Source: Cristatella mucedo
Lineage: Eukaryota; Bryozoa; Phylactolaemata; Cristatellidae
Reading direction: 5' to 3'
DNA: 64,000 nucleotides
Assembly (NCBI GenBank): GCA_009760855.2
Contig: WPIO01000012.1
Span: 8,306,001-8,370,000, forward strand
Shown: positions 1 through 12,054 of the stretch, piece after piece
Layout: every line of letters starts with the position of its first letter
How positions within the stretch are numbered: the stretch's first letter is position 1
The notes under the pieces: model-generated
Seen by the model: the letters and a program-made list of their open reading frames with translations, nothing else
The model's database searches: none
What the model was told of the DNA's origin: nothing
Program-made: the position numbers and the translations under genes

Positions 1-128
1 GTTTAGGGCTCAGAGGTTTTAGGGTTTATAGTTTAGGGTTTATAGGGATTAGTGTTTAGTGTTCAGAGTTTAGGTTTTTAGGGTTTAGAATTTAGGTTTT
101 TAGTGCTTAGTGTTTAGGGTTTAGAGCC
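1..128. repeat. Degenerate TTTAGGG-like repeat
   Basis: The first 128 bases are built from variants of GTTTAGGGTTTA with frequent substitutions (GTGTTTAG, TTTAGGTTTTTAG, TTTAGAATTTAGG). The array is cut by the window edge, so its length is unknown. It resembles a decayed interstitial telomere-type array or a simple GT/A-rich minisatellite; the sequence alone does not decide. It is not an intact terminal telomere because the unit is too degenerate. Confidence 0.6.
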
Positions 129-515
129 GGATGCGCCTCCGCCGCGAAAATCCGCCCTTGCTCGTTTGCCGCGCTTTACTTAGTGCGTATTAGGGCGTAC
201 GCGAGATCTCTGGAGGTCGAGTTATACTCAGAAGACCACTGAGGCTTAGCGCTCATTTGCAGGAACGTGCGGCACACCGCAGCGCGCGCCCACTTTGACG
301 GGTACGAACACGTGTCTAGCGGCGTCGAGCGGGACCGAACTTCCGCGGGACCAAACTGTATAGCTCGCCGCAGCCGCCAAAGCAGCCACCGCTACCGCCG
401 CCGCCGCCGCCGCCGCCGCCGCACGCTTCATTAGAAATCTTCCTTCCAATCCATCCATTCCTTTAACTATACTGAGTTGATTTTAATTTAGTAGAGCATG
501 AACTTCATTTAATCA
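129..515. other. GC-rich stretch with (CCG)n, no gene recognised
   Basis: A GC-rich patch contains a (CCG)n trinucleotide run at about 395-423. On the minus strand the run reads as poly-alanine in a 70-codon frame, which I regard as repeat-driven. Nothing else is recognised. Confidence 0.5.
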
Positions 516-608
516 TATATATATGTGTAAGGGGGAAAATATATATGTATATCTTGTATATATATCTTGTATATATATATCTTGTATATATATATATATA
601 TATATCTG
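516..608. repeat. (TA)n with CTTG interruptions
   Basis: AT dinucleotide tract with periodic CTTGTATATA interruptions, a simple-sequence microsatellite. Confidence 0.9.
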
Positions 609-1111
609 TATTCTTAGTTATACATTCATCAACGTAGAGGGTAAATGTCTTACCTCGGGGGGGGGACGTCCTAGGGTCCACCGGGGTTAATGTCCCGAGT
701 GAACGTCCAGGAGGGAAATGTCCTACTACCATTTCTGCCATAGTCAGCTTTATCTGTCAATGGTTCTCAGGGTTACTTGCAGTACCCATATTTGCCTCTT
801 ACTCTTATTATAATAAAAGAGGATTTGATTAAGAATATAACAGCTATAACGTTTGACATTTCTGCCACGTGCAAATGGCCTTTCAGTGCAATAATGACAG
901 GAATAGTGAGTCCCTCAAATCCCAGGTTTCGCGTGGAATTATGATGTCACAATTCACAGAATCATCGGCCTAATGCATTGCAGCAGTCCAGCTACACTTG
1001 AGAGTAGTGACGTCGTCAGAGACGTAGCAGCACCTGACTGCAACTTGTTGACGGAAAGCACCAGCCAAAAAACAACAACCTCACCTTGCATCTTGTGTAA
1101 TGGAGGTTTAT
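609..1111. other. No recognisable feature
   Basis: Unique-looking sequence of mixed composition. There is a short G-run at 658-665. I see no coding, RNA or repeat signature. Confidence 0.5.
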
Positions 1112-1150
1112 TGTAACGTAATGCATTCCGTCTGTAACTCAACAAAGTTA
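1112..1150 (-). mobile_element. LINE-II 3'-end fragment (tentative)
   Basis: The minus strand reads a diverged version of the LINE-II terminal segment GGAGTTACAGACGGAGATGC that ends the copies at 41.4-42.4 and 48.4-48.8 kb. Only about 40 bases are present, so the call is tentative. Confidence 0.4.
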
Positions 1151-1239
1151 AAATAATGATTATAATTCATTTGTTATAGCACCGTCAGAGAACTCAAAAT
1201 TTTTTTAGGTACTTTACGTTTGCTGTAAAGGATACAAGT
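1151..1239 (-). mobile_element. L2-type LINE, 3'-tail fragment
   Basis: On the minus strand this carries the L2 3' end: a pyrimidine/purine hairpin around GTTCTCTGACGGTGCTATAAC followed by an AT tail. It directly precedes a plus-strand L2 copy. Only the last ~90 bases of the element are present, as expected of a strongly 5'-truncated insertion. Confidence 0.6.
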
Positions 1240-2636
1240 CAGGCCACTTCTCAAGAAAGCGATACTAGAGCAAGAGAACTTGAGCAACTACCGCCCAGTC
1301 TCCCTTCTACCATTCCTATCGAAGACACTGTAACAAATCGTGGTGGACCAGCTGAACTCATATATATCGAACTTCAAACCTTGCCAGTAAGTTCCATTCT
1401 GGCTTTAGAGCTAATCTCTCTACAGAGTCAGCATACCTTAGAGTATACAACGACCTACTAAGGAATGCAGACATGGGTAGAGTGTCTCTGCTTGTTTTGC
1501 TCAATAAAATATATATATATATATACTATAATTCATTTATATAGCACCCCAAGAGAACTTAATCTCTATTCAGGCGCTTCACATATTCCTCAGGGCTCGA
1601 GCCCACGACCTCAGTCAGACCTTGGTCGGAGCGAGCACCTTAACCGCTAGACAAAACCAGTTCGATCTTTCGGCAGCTTTTGATACCATCGATCACAAAG
1701 TTCTTCTAGAGCGCCTCTCATCTCGCCTGGGAATCACTGGCACTGCTCTGCAGTGGTTCAAATCCTATCTCAGTGGGAGACTCAAGTGTATTGACGTGAA
1801 AGGACAAAGATCATCCGAGGTACCTCTGAAATATGGAGTACCTCATGGCTCCGTGCTAGGTAAGGTTCTTTTCACGGTTTATACTCTGCCTCTTGCTGAT
1901 GTGATTGCCAAGCACAATCTAGGCTTTCACTTCTATGCGGATATGACACTCAGTTGTACCTTTGCTTTGACCTCTCCCAGCCTTCGAGCACCTCAAATTC
2001 TCTCAACTCACTTGCTGCATGTATTGATGACATCCGCACATGGATGGCAGCAAATTTTCTAAAACTAAACGATGATAAAACTAACTTACTAGTTATGGGA
2101 AAAACCGGTGTGATTCAGAAAAAGGAAAGGCAGACACTCAAATTGGCTCTGCCAGCATATCTCCTGTTGAATCAGCTCGAAATCTAGGTGTCATGTTCCA
2201 AAGTGACCTCTCGTTAGACGACCACATCAGCTCCACAGTCTAATCTGCCTAATTTCAGCTTCATAACATTGCTAACATTCGGGCTTGTTTAGATAAGGAT
2301 ACCTCGTCCAAGTTGGTCCATGCATTCGTGACATCCCGTTTCAACTTCTGCAACTCACCGCTGGCTGGCCTACCAGCATGTGCGATCAGGTGATTACAGC
2401 TGGTGCAAAACTCCTCAGCTAGGCTTGTCTGTTGTGAGCGTCGAGGTTGCCACATCACAACACTTCTCGCCGACCTGCACTGGCTACAAGTCAAGCAACG
2501 GATTGACTTCAAGGTTCTGTCGCCCACTTTTAGGTCACTTCAGTTTTTCGCTCTAGTCTATCTCTCAGATCTATGCCCCACCAGGCCAAGCATCGTACCA
2601 CCCGCTTTTCGGAATCCAACAGTTTACCAATACCTC
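1240..2636 (+). mobile_element. L2-type LINE, reverse transcriptase to C-terminal region, decayed
   Basis: This is the longest LINE copy in the window. Translation in shifting frames gives the reverse-transcriptase core: NYRPVSLLPFLSKTL near 1285-1330, FDLSAAFDTIDHK at 1661, a GVPHGSVLG segment near 1840 and FYADM near 1935, where the catalytic YADD has become YADM. ANFLKLNDDKTNLLVMG follows near 2050, then the C-terminal region (LVHAFVTSR, LAGLPACAIR, CHITTLLADLHWLQVKQRIDFKV) to about 2630. The motif order fits the L2/CR1 group of non-LTR retrotransposons. Frameshifts, stops, the altered catalytic Asp and a SINE insertion at 1505-1660 make it inactive. The 3' UTR is missing; an opposite-strand L2 tail abuts at 2637. 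Confidence 0.85.
1505..1660 (-). mobile_element. SINE-1 (tRNA head, L2-like tail), nested in L2
   Basis: Read on the minus strand: a tRNA-like head with CTAGCGGTTAAGGTGCTCG and the box-B-like GGGCTCGAGCCC, a short body, then the hairpin tail AGCGCCTGAATAGAGATTAAG...GGGGTGCTATATAAATGAATT and a TA-rich end. It interrupts the L2 reverse transcriptase exactly between the codons for LLVLL and FDLSAAFD, so it inserted after the L2. No clean target duplication could be drawn. Confidence 0.8.
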
Positions 2637-2945
2637 GTAATAATAATAATAATAATAATAATGCACTTGATAAAGCGCCCTCAGAGAACTCAATCTCTTT
2701 CTAGACGCTTTACATTTGCTGCAAAGGGAAATGCAATTGAATGGTGAGTAATATAATGCTTTATAAACAACATGATAAACATGGTTAGGGGTGAAATGCA
2801 CAGGGTCAGCATGCAAATGTGGTTAGTGGCAGTATGCACAGTGTCAGCACGCATAAGCACATGAAGGACGAATCACATGGACCCACTAAATGCTGTCCTA
2901 AATAGGTCTGTTTTTAAGTTCTGTATCAGTGTAGAAGAGATAGCT
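2637..2945 (-). mobile_element. L2-type LINE, 3' UTR fragment
   Basis: The minus strand shows the L2 3' UTR: the end of the coding region (CACCTATTTAGGACAGCATT-like), the direct GCATGCTGACC/GCACAGTG motifs, then the tail hairpin (AAAGCGTC...GGGCGCTTTATCAAGTGC) ending in (ATT)8 at 2637-2661. It lies tail to tail with the plus-strand L2 at 1240-2636. Confidence 0.85.
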
Positions 2946-4089
2946 GATCAAGAGGGTTCAAATCACATTCCCAAGAGGCTCGGTATACATATAGTACTGC
3001 AAAAGAACGAGAAAGAACCCTTTGAGATTTCTTCAGGTGACTGGTCTGGTGGATGAAACCTAGCCCCCACATGGCACGGATTGAACTTTATCAGACAAGC
3101 AAGACTTGAACCACGCCTGTGTCTCGTCTGCCAGACCTATCGTAGTAGTAAAACGTTCAAACATTATAGCTGGATAAATAGTGCCATAAGTAGCTCAGCT
3201 GATAGATCCAGCACGGCTAGGGCATTTTCAAGTCACGGCACATTCCAGTCATCCAGTCATCATTCCAGTCATCAATGCTGCATGTGATGGCACTGCTTAC
3301 GTGGAGGAGAACAGCTTCAGTTGAGTGGTGTCGCTTGAATCCCGTTTGAAATTTTACGAAAATTTGTTCTTTTTAATTCATGCTTCAAGCTGCTTAGCGA
3401 CCATTTTTTCAAGAATTTTGGCGGAAAAGGAAAACTTTAAACTAGACGATAGTTTTCTAGCACCATTGAATCTAATCCAGGCTTTTTTAAATATCGGTCA
3501 AACCACGGCTGAGATGAACTATTGTAATGCCTTGCATTAAATAGGTAGTTGATTAAAAACTACCGCTCGTACTCTTCAGTTAATGCCGCTGGCATATATT
3601 TATTTGACGTCCTTCCCAAATCGAGAAAATATATGTCGCTACTACACAGTATTTTTCCAGAGTATTCTCAAGTTACCTGCTGTGGTTAGTGTTCATTAGA
3701 TTATCATGATAAAGCATGTCAATCTAAAATACCGAGGCAAGTACAGTAAAAGTCAGTCTAAGAAATTCGACAAATAGTGCAAGGGAACAATAAAAAGTTG
3801 GTTAACACGATAGGCGAAAAGCAGCAGCAATAGCAAACCCAATGTCATGCTTTAAGTCAATGTCAAGATGTTGGTCAATGTCATCCTAAAGGTTGAGGAC
3901 TTGAATAGCGCACGATCGCCTATCTTCAACAATTAACAAGTAAGTAACGTGCAATCAGTTTGTGTACGCAGATAGGCAGTAGGCCTAGATGGCTAATGGA
4001 GCTGCCGTAGATCACTCGATAAAGAATCTCTATCACTAAATCTTTGAAGGTGAGAAGCTTTGTCTGAGATGTGGGGCTGACAGTTTTTT
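2946..4089. other. No gene recognised
   Basis: AT-moderate sequence with a small CATTCCAGTCATC direct repeat near 3240-3275. Open frames of 68-71 codons at 3081-3287 and 3325-3540 have no family resemblance I recognise. Confidence 0.4.
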
Positions 4090-4225
4090 ATAAGTAGTTT
4101 CTGAATTGCAACCTATAGGAGCCGGATATTTTTTATGTAATACTTTTTTGGTTGTGCTTTGGGTTTCTAGCAAATGAGTTGTACTTTGTGGCTGGTGCTA
4201 TGATCTTATGCCTCTCTTAAAATTT
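4090..4225 (+). repeat. Dispersed repeat R1, copy 1
   Basis: Shares an ordered series of blocks with 7200-7360: CTGAATTGCAAC, GGAGCCGGA, GTAATA, TTTGGG/TTGGGG, GTTGTACT and TGGTGCT. Family unknown; both copies are diverged. Confidence 0.5.
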
Positions 4226-4272
4226 ATGAAATAGACTATAAAACCGGTCAATGCAAAGAGCATGCAGTTTTT

Positions 4273-4998
4273 AATAATAATAATGCACTTGATAAAGTGC
4301 CCTCAGATAACTCAATCTCTTTCTAGGCACTTTACATTTGCTGCAAAGGGAAACGCGATTGAATGGTGAGTAATATTATGCTTGATGTACAAAATTAATA
4401 ACATCGTTAGGGGTGACATGCACATAGTCAGCATGCAAGTATGGTTAGTGGCAGCATGTACAGTGTCAGCACGCATAAGCACATGAAGGACAAATCACTG
4501 GGACCCCCTAAATTATGAAGGACGAATCACATGGACCCACTAAATGCTGTCCTAAATAGGTGTGTTTTTAAATTCTTTTTAAATGCTGTCAAGTCGGGGG
4601 ATATCGTGACGAAATTCGGGAGGGAGCTCCAGGCTTTGGGAGCATGCGAACTAAATGCACGGTCTCCAAAGGATTTGAGGTTTGTACGAGGTATTGTTAA
4701 ACTGTTGGATTCCGAAAAGCGGGTGGTACCATGCTTGGCCTGGTGTGGGCGTAGATCTGAGAGATAGGCTAGAGCAAAAAACTGAAGTGACCTAAAAGTG
4801 GGCGACAGAACCTTGAAGTCAATCTGTTGCTCGACCGGCAGCCAGTGCAGGTCGGCGAGAAGTGTTGTGATGTGGCAACCTCGCCGATCACGCCAGGCAA
4901 CCATAGCTGCAGAGTTTTGCACCAGCTGTAAGCGCCTGATTGCACATGCCGGTAGGGCAGCAAGCAGTGAGTTACAGAAGTCAAGACGGGATGTCTAA
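4273..4998 (-). mobile_element. L2-type LINE, C-terminal domain plus 3' UTR
   Basis: A minus-strand 5'-truncated L2. An uninterrupted 131-codon frame (4527-4922) carries the C-terminal region: CHITTLLADLHWLPVEQQIDF, LAYLSDLRPHQAKHGTTRFS, LKSFGDRAFSSHAPKAW and FKKNLKTHLFRTAFSGSM before the stop. The 3' UTR and tail hairpin follow, ending in TAATAATAA at 4273. The 3' UTR holds a tandem duplication of about 31 bases (two GAAGGAC-AATCAC...GGACCC segments at 4484-4545). This is one of the best preserved C-terminal domains in the window. Confidence 0.9.
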
Positions 4999-6886
4999 TA
5001 GATAGCTTTATAATATGGGTTTACAGTTTTTATGTTAAAGTATGGGTGCTCTCTATTGCTGCTGGAGGCTCTACTCCCGTTAGTATCGCCGCTTGTATCG
5101 AGACATTTATTTCGTCTCGCCAAACGTGCTTTGAGACGCCAGCTTCCCTCTAATTGGTCACGTCTACCCAAGATCTATGTTCGCTCAGCCTATGGTAAAT
5201 GACTTTACTCCAAAAGCCGCTGTGACATATTTATCTAATGGGTTTGGTTTTTGCTGGGATCTCGTGCTGTCATTTTTGGTATTCTTAGTGCAGATTGCTA
5301 CATGGTTGGGCATTAACCGACGCATTCCTTTCAATCTGGTAGCGTAAAAAGCATGCAATGTTTCAGGAAAACATGCTCAGAGTTGAATTGGCTGCTCCAT
5401 CTACTACAATTAGAGTTCAAAAAAATTTCTTGCTAAAGTTAGGTGAATTAACGAGCAGTTCTTGAACGAGCTAAAGCGAATCGCAGATCAGTGAACTTGA
5501 TCAATTTGTGGGAAAGTGCTTACGCATCTCAGTAGATCTGAGGCTAATACTCACGGGTACCATGCCTTTGAATCAATTGTGGAGTAATTTTATTGAGAAC
5601 TCCATTTCTAGATATTCATATTAATGGCTAGACGCAGCAACATCGGAACTAAATCTATTGATAACCTAAGTTCTGGTACACATAATGCTAAGACTACTAA
5701 GAAGCAAGAACGTAAGTGCTAAAATGACAGCAACAGGAGTGGACTTACGAGAATTAATTTTAATTTGAAAGATTCAAGGACGATAAGGTGACAACTATAG
5801 CACATGGGCAAGCCGTAGTTAGTGTTCTGAGTGGTGACATTATCAACGCAAAACATGTTTTGGGAAGTTAGATATTTTGATTTTACAATGGATTTTGGAA
5901 GCAGGAGGGTAACTTACAGGTTTTCATTAGCCTCGACCAAAGATTTGAAGAAAGAAGTGTTCATTTTTGTGAACCTATTATTGCCGCCATGGAGCCTATG
6001 ACTGTCGAAACTTACTTCACGGTTACTAAGGTAAAAAATAATGACACAGAAAACTGCAGTTCTAATTCTGCTCTAGCTGCTGCACCAATGTCTATGGTAG
6101 TGTTGCTGATGGAGGCCGTGCTACTATTCATGCGACGTTTGCCGACCCCCCTAACTTTCCCGATGACAATCCGTCTTTCAGCGGTAGGGAGTAAATTTGG
6201 GATTCTCGTCGTCTTTATATTGACTCGAAGAACATTTTGCTGTCAATGAATGCAATATTTACATTTCTACTTGTACGATTACTCTCGCTAGGCGTGATGC
6301 TGTTGCACGGAACTTCCGTGATCTCGTCCACATGCAGTTCAAACCAACTCCGTACTTTATGACGATGCTACTACAGCTGAATCGGCCTGCCACAAAAGAA
6401 ATTGAACCTGAAATCCTGGTCCGATTTCCATTAACGAAATACCTCACTGTGTTTCCAATAATTCTGACAGTAGTTGTTTGCGCAGCTAAGAGATCTGCTG
6501 GATGTTGCCAGCGTGCCTCGCAGCCTGTCGGAAGTGAACGCAAGGCATACGATGCTGGATTTATGAGCCGATTTCACGGATGAATAATGCAGGTCGCATT
6601 CAAATCACTTGCCCAATGGCACATGGAGTGAGCTTCAATCCTCCTTGGGTTGTTATAATTTTTGTACTCTACTTTTAAGACCTTTTCCTTTAAGGGAGAA
6701 GCTAAAGGCGGCACTGCCCTATCTCTAGCTAAGTGAAGACCTGATGGCCTGAACGTCTGAAAACCTTGCGTTTAAGAAGAGGACATTGTAACCCAGCTCG
6801 TTGCTTGGACAGCTGCCGGATATGGAAGATGGAGGCAAGACGGCTACAAAGACTGCGGCGACGAGTGCACCTGGAAATAATATATA
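4999..6886. other. Unrecognised region with scattered coding-like stretches
   Basis: Open frames at 5989-6249 (86 codons) and 6332-6583 (83 codons), plus short stretches in neighbouring frames, give protein-like composition (for example FADPPNFPDDNPSFSGRE near 6130-6190 and FRDLVHMQFKPTPYFMT near 6315). The frames do not join without shifts. I recognise no family. It could be a decayed transposon or other dead coding sequence. Confidence 0.3.
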
Positions 6887-7030
6887 ATAATGTAATATAA
6901 TTCAGTTTTACAGCGTCCTAAGAGAGCTTAGTCTTTATTCATGCGCTTCACATATACCACGAGGCTCGAACTCACGACCTCGGCCAGACCTTGATCGGGG
7001 CGAGCACCGTAAACACTGGGTCAACCATTA
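6887..7030 (-). mobile_element. SINE-1 copy
   Basis: Minus strand: tRNA-like head (GTGTTTACGGTGCTCGCCCC, GTCGTGAGTTCGAGCC as box B), then the AAGCGCATGAATAAAGACTA...CTCTTAGGACGCTG tail hairpin and an AT-rich end. It is more diverged than the 30.2 kb copy. Confidence 0.75.
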
Positions 7031-7199
7031 ACCTCTGTATTAATTCATTTTGGAGCCTAACGAGGTGGCGAATCTGAGCGATGAAACCTACAGCTTTGTC
7101 AGGTTTCTTTGTATTACCAAAACAAAGGCTGACCTTTACCTAAGGAGTGGGCAGAGAAACGTTGGAATGCTATGTCAGCCAGATTATGGGAGCCCTAGA

Positions 7200-7360
7200 T
7201 ATTTTTGTTATCGGTTGCTGAATTGCAACTTATTGGAGCCGGAGATTTCAGGCGTAATATTAGTCGGTTTTGCTTGGGGCTGTGAGTCAGGAAGTTGTAC
7301 TCAGGTCTTCGAACCGATGAGCTGTTCGCTATGGTTGGTGCTGCGCACATTCACCTCTCA
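7200..7360 (+). repeat. Dispersed repeat R1, copy 2
   Basis: Second copy of the repeat at 4090-4225, sharing the same ordered blocks. It lies inside a 106-codon open frame (7050-7370), which is therefore probably not a host gene. Confidence 0.5.
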
Positions 7361-7367
7361 GGGAACA

Positions 7368-7490
7368 TAATAGAATATAAATAGAAATAGATAGAAATAT
7401 AAAATAATAGAAACAGAAATAAAAAAAATAGAATAGAAATAGAAATGTACAAATAGAATATAATAAGAAATAGAAATACAAATAGAGAGG
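7368..7490. repeat. (AATAGA)n-type AT-rich simple repeat
   Basis: Irregular repetition of AATAGAAATAG and AATAGAATATAA units over about 120 bases. Confidence 0.85.
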
Positions 7491-7588
7491 TACGGACGCT
7501 ACGTACGTGGACTTCGAAGTGAAGTTATGGCCACTCGGTATTGCTGCCGTGCTATGCTATCATCGGCTCTCCGGCGTGTGCTGAGGCA

Positions 7589-7806
7589 GCATGTGCTTAT
7601 GCGTGCTGACACTGTGCATGCTGCCACTAACCACATTTGCATGCTGACCCTGTGCATGTCACCCCTAACCATGTTATTCATTTTTTTTGTTTATCAAGCA
7701 TGATTTTACTCACCATTCCATTGCATCTCCCTTTGCAGCAAATGTAAAGCGTCTAGAGAGAGATCAAGTTCTCTGAGGGCGCTTTATCAAGTGCATTATT
7801 ATTATG
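7589..7806 (+). mobile_element. L2-type LINE, 3' UTR fragment
   Basis: Plus-strand L2 3' UTR from ATGTGCTTATGCGTGCTGAC through ACCCCTAACCATGTTATTC to the tail hairpin (AAAGCGTCTAGAGAGAGATC...GAGGGCGCTTTATCAAGTGC) and (ATT)3. It has no coding portion. Confidence 0.85.
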
Positions 7807-8351
7807 TGCGACTCGCTGTGTCGTGCTTTGAGTCTCCAGCCTCGCCGGTGGCTGTCACGCCTCGGCATGGACTGGCACCTTTACGAGTTTTCTGCTTGCA
7901 GTAAATGACATTGGTGCAGAAGCCTTCAGAGAACTTTTCAGTTTTGTTACATCAGCACAAAAACGTGTGTACCTATATTTATCTAATTACCAATCATTCG
8001 TGGTAGCTGCATGTTTGTTTATATGTGCATACAATATATGTGTTGGGAACGAAGTCGTGTGTATAGCTTGATGCTCCAGATGGGTATCGTGATTTAATTC
8101 CAAACGACTTAGTACACCGAGTTGGAGTAGGAGATGGGGAGGGAGGACTGTGCGTCTAGCCAGGAGAGTGGAAGAGAAGAGAGGGCAAGCAAGTGGAGTC
8201 ACGTGATCAGACAGACGCCGCCCGAGCTGGGAGTGGTAGCTTCGAGGCTGCTGACCCCTTCCGTCAGCTCAGCCTGCTAGTTGATTGCATGCCTTCACTT
8301 GCAGACTGGTGGCTGGAATTTCAAAGGCAGCATCAGCTGTACATAGACGTA
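7807..8351. other. No recognisable feature
   Basis: No repeat, RNA or coding signature seen apart from short spurious frames. Confidence 0.4.
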
Positions 8352-8525
8352 ATTTGGCGAGCAGTGATGGCATACTAGGTAAGGCGGTTGCTTTACACAA
8401 CCTCGGTCCCGAGGTTGTGGATTAATATCCTGCGGTAGGCGATTCTTTATCGCCGCTGCAAGCGTTGATGATAGCCGCAAAGTCTCTTCTGTCTTAATAT
8501 GAAAAAGGATGTTGAATCAGCGAGT
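8352..8525 (+). mobile_element. SINE-2 copy
   Basis: Plus strand: tRNA-like head (GTGATGGCATACTAGGTAAG as box A region; GGTTGTGGATTAATATCC as a decayed box B), then the SINE-2 body (GGCGATTCTTTATCGCCGCT, GCAAGC, GATAGCCGCAAAG, CTCTTCTGTC) and a tail resembling GATGTTGAATCAGC. Confidence 0.8.
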
Positions 8526-8659
8526 ATTTTATTGTGACGTGGAGCGTCCAATAGACGCTCAACGTATGTAGCTGTCCATAATAATGGCCAAGAATGAGAG
8601 TGCGTCCTTAATTGAATATACCTTCTATATCCCACAATAACTGCTTACTATTTAGGATA

Positions 8660-8706
8660 GAAAATACTAGCTAATTAAACAGCCTCAGTTTGTACAGCGG
8701 CAGAAA
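8660..8706 (-). mobile_element. SINE-2 tail fragment
   Basis: Minus-strand tail of SINE-2 only: the plus strand reads TTAAACAGCCTCAGTTTGTA followed by CAGCGGCAGAA, matching the tail of the 25.8 kb copy. It makes the start of the adjacent 128-codon frame (8690-9076) unlikely to be genuine. Confidence 0.5.
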
Positions 8707-10894
8707 ATCGCACAATTGCTTCGGTAAGCTACATGCATTTATCTCGAGAGACGTGACTCAAAGGCATTCGACTCTTTATATAAAAATCTTACCCCAAATT
8801 TCCCTTGATACCGTACCTCGACGGTGTCAAATTTTTGTATGTGCCACGGAATTCTACTCGCTCTATATGATTATGATTCAAGGAATCTTGAAATCACCAA
8901 AAACTCTCGAATTTCTCCCAGAACATATGTCAGCAAGAATATTCGGAAATTGCACAATACACCCTAACGAATTATTCACTATTGGTGACAGCACAACAGC
9001 TACCATACGGCGAGAAAACTGGTTACTAAAAGCACATAAAAGGTTTACTGCTCGAAGAACCTACGCTGTAATTTAAACTCGCCACTTTCAGGCATCAACG
9101 GTAAGCAGAGCTCGGTTTTCTGTTTCACTGAGATAAGTGAAAATTAATGCCAATCCAGAAGCAGCAAAATAGCGACGTCATTTGGGAACTGCCGAAAAGT
9201 CGCCGAAATCGGACGAGACAAGTGAGACAAGGCATACATCGTCCAGCTATAGCGAGCGGCACACTCATATTTCCTTCACCGCAGCGATGCGTTTTATGAG
9301 CAATGCGCCAGAAAACGGCTTTGAAATTAAAAATATTTCAGTGTTTTATGGGGGACGGTCTGACGTCAGCTGACGTAATTTATTTACCTAAGCTACGGAA
9401 CTGCAAAAGCAGCTAAGCAAATAACCACGCGTCATCGCCGCTGAGAAATTAAACGGCGCCAAACATTTCACGCTGTCAAAAAAGGTAACAGAAACGGATG
9501 CATATTCAGGGAGATTTGGCAATCTGATCGTAGTTCAAAGAGCGCTCGCTCTACTATCCTTTTGAGAATGCCACGATCGCGAAAGCAGCGCAGCAGAAGA
9601 AGATGGCCGTCGATGAAGCACGACTGGACAGTGACGGTGCTTTGTTTCCTTCACTTTCATTCCCTTGCTTATTTGGGCAATCACATAGCGTTGAGTTTCC
9701 GGGCTTACCTAAACGGAAAAACAAAATGAGTGAAAGGTATTTTAAGCAAAAGCTGTGATAGTAACTAATGAAGTCGCCTAAAGCTCGAGTGCCTATGTAC
9801 GCAGCGACGTAAAATGTAAAGGTCAGCTGACTCAACCGCATCGCGTATGCAGCGGTAGAATGGCATTGGGAGTGGCTATCCTTTCAATCGGAGTTGGCTA
9901 GCTACAGCAGAGAGGACTGTCTGCTCTAGAGCTCGAGCCAGCGGTGTGGGTGGCAAAGTGCGAGCAACTTACCCCTAACCCGCCAGAAAGGTGCAAGATG
10001 AGTCGCCGTGGCACTCAACGTGCGCCCCTACCTTCTATCTAGCTACTCGGTACGGTACGATAAGAACATTGAAATTTTGCCGTGGGATTTCGCACGATAA
10101 TAAGCCTAAAGAACAAACCCTGCTGCGGCATTTCATTCGCGGTAAATGACTCGCGGATGCTTGTAAGCAGTTTGGAGTTCTAATAAGTAACATTTGCATT
10201 TTCCATAATTGCTCAAAGGTATCCGTATAAATCCGTATAAAGATGCGAATCCTTGTTTACACTAAGCCAAAAATAAAAACCGGGAATTCCGAATTATGCC
10301 ATCACTTTCGAAAGAAAAACATAGCTTGACATAACAGTAAGTGTATGCAGGCAATCTAAAATAAAAATATTTAAACAGTTTATTGTACCACTGTTGTTTT
10401 TTTTCTGCACTGTTAGCCAAACAACTGTTCAGTCGAACAAAATAATGGAACCGAAGAAGCGAGCCACGGGATTTCTGCTTGTCATACTTATGTAATAAAA
10501 AAATGTAATCTCGCAGATTAGCCTGATTTATTTGGACATCAACGTGAATGCTTTAGTGTTGACTCGAGGCTATTTTAAAGTGCAGCTGAATATTATCCGG
10601 ATGGAGCAAGGCCTGAAGAATGGACTTGGTTCTTTCAGAAAAGGCTCTCACACCGTGATGGTTATTTATTTTGCAATGAGAAATTACAAAGCATCACTAC
10701 ATCATCCGCAATAGCATCGCATCTACCTCTATGCTATGGTTTTCCAGTGCTTTAAAGGTAGTTTTTTTGCTGCTAAACGCATTTTGACCTTTACTTTATC
10801 ATTAAGTTGCCTTACTCTACCTCCGGAGTTGCTCCGAGCAGTTTTTGCGAAATTGTGTTTAATATGATAAGCGCTCTCCTCTGTGGGCTATAGC
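8707..10894. other. No gene recognised
   Basis: Mixed sequence with frames of up to 128 codons (8690-9076, beginning at TTG rather than ATG) that match nothing I know. A short SINE-2 tail-like stretch (GCTGACTCAACCGC) is at about 9827. No other feature seen. Confidence 0.35.

Positions 10895-12054
<1,160 letters not shown>

Noticed and set aside
246-458. Poly-alanine minus-strand frame resembling a signal or anchor segment
   Set aside because: The alanine run is a (CCG)n microsatellite; the rest of the frame has no recognisable feature.
5200-5460. DIRS-type (tyrosine recombinase) retrotransposon fragment
   Set aside because: A stretch reading TYLSNGFGFCWDL vaguely recalls such elements, but no catalytic motif or consistent frame supports it.
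7050-7370. 106-codon plus-strand frame as a gene
   Set aside because: Its 3' half is dispersed repeat R1 (also at 4090-4225, where the frame is not open).
8690-9076. 128-codon plus-strand frame as a gene
   Set aside because: It starts at a TTG inside a SINE-2 tail fragment and contains no recognisable domain.
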